A DNA stretch of 57,528 bases, from positions 1-57,528 of the forward strand of contig DUBE01000065.1 in assembly GCA_012960475.1 (NCBI GenBank), in the 5' to 3' direction. Within the stretch, counting starts at the first letter, position 1. Every line of letters starts with the position of its first letter. Both the position numbers and the translations under genes were made by a program. Below the pieces are notes generated by a model, which made no database searches, was not told where the DNA came from, and saw only the letters and a list, made by a program, of their open reading frames with translations. Shown piece by piece: positions 50,962 to 57,528 of this stretch. Source of the stretch: Planctomycetota bacterium (GTDB lineage: Bacteria > Planctomycetota > UBA1135 > GCA-002686595).

Positions 50962-52089
50962 CTATTTCCCCTTGAGGCAGCGGACCAAAATCAATTCGGC
51001 AGCATGCCCTTCAGGCTGGGCCTTGAGGGTGAACTCCCCGCGCCCCTTGCGCCCGCTGGCCTTATGTTCGAGGCGCACTTGATAGTCGCCAGGGGCAAGG
51101 TGCTGAACTTCGACTTGTCCATCAAAGCCCGTCACACAAACGATGGGTGTGGGGCCCATGCCGTGCACGCTGGCTCCTTCAATGGGCCGATCGGTTTCAT
51201 CTACAGCACGTAGTCGGACGGCATAAAGTGGCGGAAGGGTGATGTCTTCTGTGCGCGTGATGGGCCGCCGCACCTGGACCTCTTGTTCGGGAATCAACGG
51301 ACGCTCGTAGGGCCCCAGGCGTAACACATAGATGCCCTCGTCCATGTCCTCCAGAGTCCAGAGCCCGGCGTAGTTCGTGCGAACTGTATGCCGAGTCGGG
51401 CGACCGTGCATTTGCAGGGTGATCTTGAGGTCTCCAGCTCCTTGGCCTGTGTGGCCATAGACCACGCCCTCCACCTTCGCCTTGGGCACCATTTGCAGCG
51501 TCATGTGCACCCGGTTCACACCGGGCAGGTCTTCGCGCTCGGCCAACTTATAGAGCATCACTTCCTGGGCCATGGAAGACATCCCGGGTGCGAGGGCCTG
51601 GATCGTATAGCCGCCCATGGGCAGGTCAAACTCTTCGAAGGTGGTGATGTTCCCCGGTAGAGTCCGTGTGCGTTTTTGGGCCGAGTCACGGCCCAGGGCG
51701 AAGATTGAGGGCCGGATATTCAGCGTCCATTCTGTGGGCACCGCCATGCCTGGGGCAAAGGAGACCGCTCCGGTCAGGGTTCCGCTGCCGGCGAAACTCT
51801 TCTCCATGCGTTTGAAGGGTAGTTCGACCCCGGACTGGATTCCTCCCTGAATGCGAAGGGCGTTGGGGTCCGGGCTCCCGATTTGCGGGTCGCCGGGGGA
51901 GGTATCTTCAGCAGGCCCTTCCAGGGGATCAAGGGGCTGGGCTCCGCGCAATTCGGACCAGGTATTCCACCCCAGCAGGATCAGGACCAGAACTGCCCCC
52001 AGGGCAGCGATTGCTCCAGCACTGCTGATGCCGCCCCTGCCATGGAAGTGGCTACGGCCTGCATTGGATTGTCTCTGGATTGACTTCAC
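50962..52089 (-). CDS. Membrane-anchored protein with carboxypeptidase-regulatory-like domains
   Basis: The 375-residue protein has one N-terminal membrane helix (about residues 24-42, A-I-A-A-L-G-A-V-L-V-L-I-L-L-G) and a Pro/Asp linker. At least two carboxypeptidase-regulatory-like beta-sandwiches follow (V-E-G-V-V-Y-G-H ... Y-A-G-L-W-T-L-E-D; then V-R-L-R-A-V-D-E-T-D-R-P-I-E-G-A). Its layout is like that of the protein at 14823-16220. It is followed by the MATE gene after six bases. Role unknown, probably periplasmic binding or scaffold. Confidence 0.6.
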   Translation of the reverse strand: MKSIQRQSNAGRSHFHGRGGISSAGAIAALGAVLVLILLGWNTWSELRGAQPLDPLEGPAEDTSPGDPQIGSPDPNALRIQGGIQSGVELPFKRMEKSFAGSGTLTGAVSFAPGMAVPTEWTLNIRPSIFALGRDSAQKRTRTLPGNITTFEEFDLPMGGYTIQALAPGMSSMAQEVMLYKLAEREDLPGVNRVHMTLQMVPKAKVEGVVYGHTGQGAGDLKITLQMHGRPTRHTVRTNYAGLWTLEDMDEGIYVLRLGPYERPLIPEQEVQVRRPITRTEDITLPPLYAVRLRAVDETDRPIEGASVHGMGPTPIVCVTGFDGQVEVQHLAPGDYQVRLEHKASGRKGRGEFTLKAQPEGHAAELILVRCLKGK

Positions 52090-52215
52090 GCTTGTCTTGG
52101 TCCTACTCTCGTCGGCTCAATCAGGGCCCGTTTTCCCTCGGTGGGGAGAGACACCCGGGCCAGGCCCGCTGCTTGCATCCTAGCGGCAGCGGGGGACGGC
52201 GAGCCCCTAGACTTC

Positions 52216-54681
52216 ATGATCCAGCCACTTCTTCTCATTCTTGCGCTGCTCCCGTCCACGGAGCTTACTTCTGCACCTTCGGACTTCACTCCGGTTGGGT
52301 TGGATTCGATGGCCGTCTGTGTGAGCGAGTCGGTCAGGTCTCAGGAGGGTCGTGTCCTCGTGCTGGGCTTCGATGGCGCGGACTACCGCACCACCCGGCG
52401 CTTGATTGACGAGGGGCAGTTGCCGAATCTCAAGGCTCTGGCCGCCGACGGAACGTTTGCGCCCCTGCACTCCACCAACCCTGCAGAGTCCGCCGCGGGC
52501 TGGGCTGCGATCAACACGGGTCAGAACCCGGCCAAGAACGGCGTTGCGAGTTTCATAAATCGCAAGATCATTGGCAATTCCCCGTTTCCTGGGGTGGCGC
52601 ACATCACTCAAGAGCGAAACGTCCCGGTGGAGGAGTTGATGAAGAGGCTTGAGGCGCGCGGCGACAAAATCGGCGGCGTGCTCGGCTTCGTGCTCGGCAA
52701 GTCGGCAACGGAGCTGGCCCTCTTCGCTGGCCTCTCTGTGGTCCTGGTGGTTTTTGTCCTGTTGGGATTGGTACTGCGCGTCGGTCGTGGGCTGAGCGCG
52801 GTTCTGGCCCTGGTAATCGGTATCCTCGGGGGCTATGCGGCCATGTCCGCCAAGGACGATGTTCCCCTGGACGTGCCCCTGATCTACCGTAACAACGTGC
52901 GTGTGGCCGGATTTTGGGATTACGCGGGCGAGGCGGGCGCGCCTGCTTTGGTTTTGGACGCGGCTCTGGCCTTCGATCGGCCCCACGCAAAAAACACCCG
53001 GGTGCTCGGTGGTCTGGGTTTGCCCGATGTGCGTGGTGGTATCAGTGGAGAGTGGTTCATCTATTCCAGCGATGACATTTGGTTTGATCCGGGACCCAAG
53101 GGCGAACGCGCAGGCTCCACGGGTTCAGGCACGATCTTTCAACTTGCGGCTGATGGGGATGGAATCTACAAGTCCTTTGTCTGGGGACCCACGGACTTGC
53201 ACAAGCGCTCCCTGGCCATGCGCTCCCGGCAGACTGCTGAAGAAGGCCTGACGGAGAAGGGTCTCTCCTGGAAGGACAGTCAGAAACTGCAGGATGAGAA
53301 ACGGGCCGCCAGCGACCTGCTGGACGGCATGACAAAGAAACCCTGGGAGAGCCGTACTCGCTTGCCTTTGATGGTTGAACCCCTGGAGGGTGGCGCACGC
53401 ATCACTATTGGTAATCAGGCGCAGGACGTGCAGCAGGGTAGCTGGTCCGATTGGTATCGCCTGACTTTCGAAATGGGACCACTGCTCACGGTCAATGCCC
53501 TCACCAGGGTCAAGCTTGAACAGGCTGAAGATCCCTTGACTCTCTATATGGACTCTTTGGCCATCGATCCCAGTGAGCCTCCCTTTTGGCAGCCGATCAG
53601 TCAGCCAAGGGGTTTTTCCCGGGAACTCGAGGGCTGGCTCGGCAATCCCTTTGAGACCCTCGGCTGGGCTTGCATGACCAATCAGATGAAGGACGAGCGC
53701 ATCGATGCGCAGACTTTTCTGGAGGACATCGAATTCACCATGGAGTGGCGACGCAGGTTGCTCAAGCGTGCCATAGATCAGGATGATTGGCGCCTGCTCT
53801 TCAGTGTCTTCAGCATCACCGATCGGGTGCAGCACATTCTCTATGTGCATGCGGATCCCGAGCACCCCATGCACGATCCACAAGAGGCCCAGCGTATCGT
53901 GCGGTTTTTTGGCCGAGACATGCCCCTCTCCGAGTGTATCGAAGAGGTCTATCGACAGATGGACGCCCGGGTGGGCGAAGTCATGCAACGCCTCGAGCCC
54001 AACGACACCCTGATGCTATGCGCAGATCACGGCTTCACTTCCTTCCGCCGTCAAATGGACGTCAACGGATGGTTGATCCAGGAAGGTTTTTTGACCCTCA
54101 AGGACGGCGTCAGTACACGTGATGGGTCCGGTGGTTTCGGCTACGTGGATTGGACTCGCACCAAGGCCTACTCCTTGGGTTTGGGCATGATCTACCTGAA
54201 TCTGGAGGGGCGCGAGCCCCTGGGTATTGTGCCCCCCGGCGATGCCCGCGCAGTACTGGAGGACATCGCGGCCCGGGCCGTGGTCGCCACGGATGGAGGC
54301 AACAGCGTGGTGCTCGATGCGGAAATCGTCTGGGACAAGTACCCCGGTGAATGGCAGAGCATGGACTATCCCTGTTCAGACCTCATGCTGGGTTTTGACG
54401 AGTTCTACCGCGCTGGCTGGAACACAGTTAGTGGTGGCGTGCGGCTGATGGAGCGTGACGGGGAGGTAGGCCCGGGCCCGATCTACCGGGACAACACTAA
54501 TCCCTGGTCGGGGGATCACGCTGGCAACTCTCCCAACTTGGTGACTGGGATCTTCTTTTGCAATCAGAAGGTCAGCGTGCCTGAAGACGGTGTCAGCGTC
54601 TTGCACATAGCACCAACGGTATTGGATGTTCTTGGGGTTCCCGTGCCCGCTGAGTTTGATTTGGATCCGCTGAGGCGATAA
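52216..54681 (+). CDS. Type I phosphodiesterase / alkaline phosphatase superfamily protein with internal membrane helices
   Basis: From the ATG at 52216 this is 821 residues with a signal peptide. The superfamily motifs are L-G-F-D-G-A-D (about 51-56, metal site), N-P-A-E-S-A-A-G-W with I-N-T-G-Q-N-P (nucleophile region, about 88-105), A-D-H-G-F-T-S-F and G-D-H-A-G. Two membrane helices (about 163-211, L-F-A-G-L-S-V-V-L-V-V-F) split the catalytic domain between the nucleophile region and the rest. It may hydrolyse phosphodiesters or transfer a phospho-group in the envelope. The longer frame start at 52141 is not preferred because the shorter form has a normal signal peptide. Confidence 0.75.
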   Translation: MIQPLLLILALLPSTELTSAPSDFTPVGLDSMAVCVSESVRSQEGRVLVLGFDGADYRTTRRLIDEGQLPNLKALAADGTFAPLHSTNPAESAAGWAAINTGQNPAKNGVASFINRKIIGNSPFPGVAHITQERNVPVEELMKRLEARGDKIGGVLGFVLGKSATELALFAGLSVVLVVFVLLGLVLRVGRGLSAVLALVIGILGGYAAMSAKDDVPLDVPLIYRNNVRVAGFWDYAGEAGAPALVLDAALAFDRPHAKNTRVLGGLGLPDVRGGISGEWFIYSSDDIWFDPGPKGERAGSTGSGTIFQLAADGDGIYKSFVWGPTDLHKRSLAMRSRQTAEEGLTEKGLSWKDSQKLQDEKRAASDLLDGMTKKPWESRTRLPLMVEPLEGGARITIGNQAQDVQQGSWSDWYRLTFEMGPLLTVNALTRVKLEQAEDPLTLYMDSLAIDPSEPPFWQPISQPRGFSRELEGWLGNPFETLGWACMTNQMKDERIDAQTFLEDIEFTMEWRRRLLKRAIDQDDWRLLFSVFSITDRVQHILYVHADPEHPMHDPQEAQRIVRFFGRDMPLSECIEEVYRQMDARVGEVMQRLEPNDTLMLCADHGFTSFRRQMDVNGWLIQEGFLTLKDGVSTRDGSGGFGYVDWTRTKAYSLGLGMIYLNLEGREPLGIVPPGDARAVLEDIAARAVVATDGGNSVVLDAEIVWDKYPGEWQSMDYPCSDLMLGFDEFYRAGWNTVSGGVRLMERDGEVGPGPIYRDNTNPWSGDHAGNSPNLVTGIFFCNQKVSVPEDGVSVLHIAPTVLDVLGVPVPAEFDLDPLRR

Positions 54682-54702
54682 CCGCCAGGCTCAAGTGCGG
54701 GA

Positions 54703-54733
54703 GGGTCGCAGGGCTTGACCCGCTCTGATTTTT
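54703..54733 (+). terminator. Weak terminator-like hairpin
   Basis: A 5-bp GGGTC/GACCC stem with a 9-base loop is followed seven bases later by TTTTT. It is short, so the call is tentative. Confidence 0.3.
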
Positions 54734-55057
54734 CCTGTTCGTGGTGATGGAGCTGGGGGTTCTGGCGCATCGAACGTCAGATCCCCAGGGGTAGGTGCGC
54801 CTTGCGGGCAGGCTTCTGGCCGCGGGATCTTGCCCCCTACAGGCTCGGTCGACCTGAGGAGTGGGGGCTCCAGAGCCCAGGCAGGGTCCTGCCGTATCTC
54901 CTTGGATTCCGCGCCCGAGTCTGTGGGGGGATGCAAGAATTCGAATTCCACTCCCCGGGGCCTTCGTGTCCTCCAAATACGATCGACCAAGAGTGCCGGC
55001 TGACCTCTCGGGGGCAAGTTGGCCCAGCTCGACGGTGTATGCCGCCAATAGGGCCTG

Positions 55058-55063
55058 TACCCT
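55058..55063 (+). promoter_or_regulatory. Putative -10 box TACCCT, leaderless start
   Basis: TACCCT ends six bases before the ATG at 55070. The predicted transcription start is the A of ATG; there is no Shine-Dalgarno sequence. Confidence 0.4.
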
Positions 55064-55069
55064 TGGCGT

Positions 55070-56683
55070 ATGAACCCCGATTCCAGTCCCAAAAAGTCCG
55101 CCCTCCACTGGAAGGTCCTGATCGGCATGGCTCTTGGAGCCGCCGTGGGCCTCGTGATGCAGGCCACTCTGGCCGCACCCGCTTGGATCGGAGCGAGTTT
55201 CGAGAGCGTTCCCGGTGGGGGCGTGCGTGTGGTCTCCATCAGGGCCGGCAGTCCAGCTGCCAAGACTGGACTTGCAGTGGGCAGCACCTGGCGGCTGGCC
55301 GTTTTGAATCGAGGCGCGGAAGAGCGCGCTGCAGATGATGATGTGGCGCTCGCGACTCCCCAGGATGTGCAGCAGGCCTTGGAGAGGACTTCAAATGGGG
55401 AGGTGATCTGGTTCTTCCCCACTCGCGAGGGACAGGATCAGTCGGGAACCTGGTCCAAGGAGGAGGCAGGGGCCCGTCCCATGGCCGTAGCCATTGAACC
55501 GGATTCTCCCCGGGACAACTGGATCTACCCCTTTGCTTTGGTGGCGGATGTATTCATTGCCCTCTTGAAGATGCTGATCGTGCCCTTGGTGCTGGCCTCA
55601 ATCGTCTCCGGTGTGGCCGGTGTGGGGGGCATGAAAGATCTGCGCCGCTTGGGCAAGAAGACCTTCTTCTACTACATGCTGACCAGCCTGCTTGCGATCA
55701 TGGTGGGTCAGATTCTTGTCAATGTCTTTGTGCCTGGTGAGGGAGCGCGCCTTGGATTGGTGATGCCCGATGTGGTACCCGAGGGGGGCGGCCTGCGGGA
55801 GTTCATCGAAGTGGTCAAGCGCATGGTGCCTCCCAATATCTTCAGTTCCTTGCAGGACAACGGGGCCATGCTCTCGATCATCTTCTTCGCTCTGGTCCTT
55901 GGATATGCGATCACCCGCACTCCTGATCCTCACGGCAAACGTATCCGCGAGGTCTTTGCATCGTTTCTGGAGGTCATGATGAGCATGGCCAAGGGCGTCC
56001 TGGCTCTGCTGCCCTATGGCGTCTTTGCGCTGATGGTCAAGGTGGTTGCGACTACAGGCCTGGCGCCTTTCAAGGCCTTGCTGCTGTATATGTTCGTGGT
56101 GACCCTGGCGCTCCTAGTGCACGCCCTTGTGACCTTGCCCCTCCTGTTGAGGTTCGTGGCAAAGGTATCTCCCATCAAGTGGGCCAAGGCAATGGCACCG
56201 GCTCTATTCACCGCCTTCTCCACCAGTTCGTCCAGCATGACCCTGCCGGTCACCATGGAGACCGTGGAGCACCGGGGGCGGGTCAGCAACAAGGTGACCT
56301 CATTCACCCTGCCCCTGGGCGCCACGGTCAACATGGATGGCACCGCCCTGTATGAGTGCATTGGGGTGATCTTCCTGGCGCAGTACTACGCCTCGGTGGG
56401 GGGGAATCCCCTGGGGCTTGGACAGCAGGCTTTTGTGGTGATTTTGGCCCTTCTGGCAAGCGTGGGGGCGGCGGGCATCCCCTCCGCAGGGCTGGTGATG
56501 ATGCTGACCATCCTGGCTGCCCTGCGCCTGCCGGTTGAGGGCGCAGCCCTGCTGCTGGCGGTGGATCGCCCGTTGGATATGCTGCGCACGGTGGTCAATG
56601 TATGGTCGGACACCTGTGCGGCGGCTGTTGTCTCCCGCAGCGAGGGTGAGGAAGGGCCCCTTGAGCCCATCGTGGGGGCCTGA
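55070..56683 (+). CDS. Dicarboxylate/amino acid:cation symporter (GltP family) with inserted PDZ-like domain
   Basis: The 537-residue protein has the DAACS/SLC1 core: repeated helices, the serine-rich S-T-S-S-S-S-M-T-L-P hairpin, and the N-M-D-G-T-A motif that binds cation and substrate. It imports glutamate, aspartate or C4-dicarboxylates with Na+ or H+. Between the first and second membrane helices lies a soluble insertion (about residues 42-145) with G-G-V-R-V-V-S-I-R-A-G-S-P-A-A-K-T-G-L, a PDZ-like pattern. Normal GltP has only a short loop there. The insert would face the periplasm. Confidence 0.85.
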   Translation: MNPDSSPKKSALHWKVLIGMALGAAVGLVMQATLAAPAWIGASFESVPGGGVRVVSIRAGSPAAKTGLAVGSTWRLAVLNRGAEERAADDDVALATPQDVQQALERTSNGEVIWFFPTREGQDQSGTWSKEEAGARPMAVAIEPDSPRDNWIYPFALVADVFIALLKMLIVPLVLASIVSGVAGVGGMKDLRRLGKKTFFYYMLTSLLAIMVGQILVNVFVPGEGARLGLVMPDVVPEGGGLREFIEVVKRMVPPNIFSSLQDNGAMLSIIFFALVLGYAITRTPDPHGKRIREVFASFLEVMMSMAKGVLALLPYGVFALMVKVVATTGLAPFKALLLYMFVVTLALLVHALVTLPLLLRFVAKVSPIKWAKAMAPALFTAFSTSSSSMTLPVTMETVEHRGRVSNKVTSFTLPLGATVNMDGTALYECIGVIFLAQYYASVGGNPLGLGQQAFVVILALLASVGAAGIPSAGLVMMLTILAALRLPVEGAALLLAVDRPLDMLRTVVNVWSDTCAAAVVSRSEGEEGPLEPIVGA

Positions 56684-56723
56684 TGTGGGCGCCTGGATCC
56701 GTGCGGATGGGCCGCCAGTTGCA

Positions 56724-56729
56724 TATAAT
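56724..56729 (+). promoter_or_regulatory. Consensus -10 box TATAAT for kptA
   Basis: An exact TATAAT ends eight bases before the ATG at 56738, and five before an in-frame GTG at 56735. There is no leader or Shine-Dalgarno sequence. Confidence 0.55.
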
Positions 56730-56737
56730 TTCCCGTG

Positions 56738-57528
56738 ATGGAAACTGAATTTTCTCTCCACGAGCGCTTGACCCGTTCGCTGGCATATATGCTCCGGCAC
56801 CAGCCGGAAGAATTCGATCTGGAACTCGACAAGTTCGGCTGGGGTGACCTGGACGATGTTGTGCGGGCTCTCAATGAGCGGCTCGGCGAGTCGGTTGAAG
56901 AGGCAGACGTGAACGAGGCCCTGGCTGGGGCTGACCGTGCACGATACGAGATCAAGGACGGTCGCATTCGCGCCCTTTACGGCCACTCGATTGAGGTGGA
57001 TCCCGGGGAACCGGATGAACCGCCGGACGAGTTGTTTGCCACTGTGCGTGGCCGGGATGTGCCCAACGTTGAGCGTGACGGCCTAAAGAGTGTGCGTCGT
57101 TCGCACATTCACCTGTCCCTCACCGAGGAGGAGGGCCGTGAGGTTGGCCGCCGCCTGGATCGTCGCTATGCGGTGATCCGCGTCTTGGCGGGCGACGCTT
57201 GGGAAGACGGTATTGACTTCTATGACCGCGGCGCGATTTTTCTTTCCGAAGAGATCCCCACTGAGTTCATCGACGACATCGATGAGTACGACGATGGGGT
57301 CGAGCGGGAAGGTTTCGGTGGGCGTAGCCGTGGTCGCAAGGGTCAAGGACGCGGCCGTGGCCGCGGCCGTGATGATGACCGAGGTCGAGGCCGACACCGA
57401 GAGGACCGTGGGAGAGAGCGTGACAATGATCGCGGCAATGATCGCGGCAATGATCGTGGCAATGATCGTGGCAGTGATCGTGGCAGTGATCGTGGCAGTG
57501 ATCGTGGCAGTGATCGTGGCAGTGATCG
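56738..57528 (+). CDS. kptA: RNA 2'-phosphotransferase KptA/Tpt1 with Arg-Gly/Asp-Arg-Gly repeat tail (3' end outside window)
   Basis: The frame is open from ATG 56738 to the window edge (263 codons). The catalytic part, about 180 residues, has L-T-R-S-L-A-Y-M-L-R-H-Q-P-E-E-F, the F-G-W-G-D-L-D-D motif, Y-G-H-S-I, P-P-D-E-L-F-A-T-V, and S-H-I-H-L-S, all of the Tpt1/KptA family. These enzymes remove a 2'-phosphate from RNA using NAD+; in bacteria the role is unclear. The tail is unusual: an R-G-R-G stretch, then tandem four-residue D-R-G-N / D-R-G-S repeats from a 12-base unit running past the window end. Such disordered Arg-rich tails usually contact RNA. Confidence 0.85.
   Translation, partial: METEFSLHERLTRSLAYMLRHQPEEFDLELDKFGWGDLDDVVRALNERLGESVEEADVNEALAGADRARYEIKDGRIRALYGHSIEVDPGEPDEPPDELFATVRGRDVPNVERDGLKSVRRSHIHLSLTEEEGREVGRRLDRRYAVIRVLAGDAWEDGIDFYDRGAIFLSEEIPTEFIDDIDEYDDGVEREGFGGRSRGRKGQGRGRGRGRDDDRGRGRHREDRGRERDNDRGNDRGNDRGNDRGSDRGSDRGSDRGSDRGSD
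57422..57528 (+). repeat. 12-bp tandem repeat (DRG-N/S) in kptA
   Basis: At least nine copies of a 12-base unit containing GATCG occur at strict 12-base spacing to the window end. The first four read GGCAATGATCG-like and the rest GGCAGTGATCG, so the array is still nearly homogeneous and likely variable in length. Confidence 0.9.

Larger units (their letters stand above)
54682..55069. other. Intergenic region, no supported gene
   Basis: About 390 bases. A weak terminator-like hairpin (54703-54707 with 54717-54721) and TTTTT at 54729-54733 lie just after the phosphodiesterase gene. The rest is GC-rich with only chance open frames on both strands, none with motif or start support. Confidence 0.45.

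Noticed and set aside
54593..55422. Overlapping frames on both strands between the phosphodiesterase and symporter genes
   Set aside because: They overlap well supported genes at one or both ends and show no domain.

Overview
The window looks like a chromosomal segment of a high-GC, Gram-negative-type bacterium, most likely a member of the Planctomycetota. The pointers are a planctomycete-type cytochrome c domain fused to leucine-rich and YHS-like repeats, a Tat-exported sugar isomerase/epimerase, a sulfatase with threonine at the nucleophile position, many lipoproteins with FG-GAP, lactonase-like or BACON domains, and menaquinone synthesis by the futalosine route (mqnA, mqnC, mqnE). Several genes are more typical of archaea or eukaryotes: both subunits of DNA topoisomerase VI, a Pus10-type pseudouridine synthase and a KptA/Tpt1 RNA 2'-phosphotransferase. 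I saw no rRNA, tRNA, CRISPR array, insertion sequence or phage genes.

Layout. 1-9.3 kb is mostly minus strand: a truncated BACON/LamG lipoprotein, a small exported protein split by an in-frame TGA (plus strand), then sugar transferase, GT9 glycosyltransferase, sulfatase, a lipoprotein methyltransferase and a double PilZ protein, which suggests envelope or polysaccharide work. 9.5-16.9 kb is plus strand: a NadR-like ATPase, small hypothetical proteins, a CobW GTPase, a Tat-exported sugar isomerase, a thioredoxin-fold protein and two envelope proteins. 16.9-23.9 kb is minus strand: PEP synthase, then an apparent mqnA - zinc-ribbon - top6B - top6A operon. 24-32.4 kb holds an FG-GAP protein, an HtrA protease, a Cys-Cys/Lys/Ala repeat protein, a tightly coupled methyltransferase - pseudouridine synthase - GT87 set and the cytochrome/LRR/YHS protein. 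32.4-37.6 kb holds mqnC-mqnE, glycyl-tRNA synthetase and a thioredoxin-like gene with TGA at the first cysteine position of the CxxC motif. 37.6-46 kb is minus strand: two related beta-propeller lipoproteins flanking gamma-glutamyltransferase, then a flavoprotein. 46-57.5 kb holds an RNase HII-like protein, lgt, Pus10, a FabZ-like dehydratase, a MATE exporter, a carboxypeptidase-regulatory-like protein, a phosphodiesterase-superfamily protein with internal membrane helices, a dicarboxylate symporter with an inserted PDZ-like domain, and kptA running off the end with a 12-base repeat tail.

Two signals stand out. First, the gene at 36477-37565 reads straight through a TGA placed exactly where the first cysteine of a W-C-G-P-C redox motif belongs, followed at once by a strong hairpin; this is a good candidate thioredoxin-family selenoprotein. 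Second, at least a dozen genes have a TANNNT hexamer (often TAGACT) ending 5-9 bases before the start codon and no Shine-Dalgarno sequence, which suggests leaderless transcription is common here. All functional calls rest on motifs read by eye; no database search was possible.
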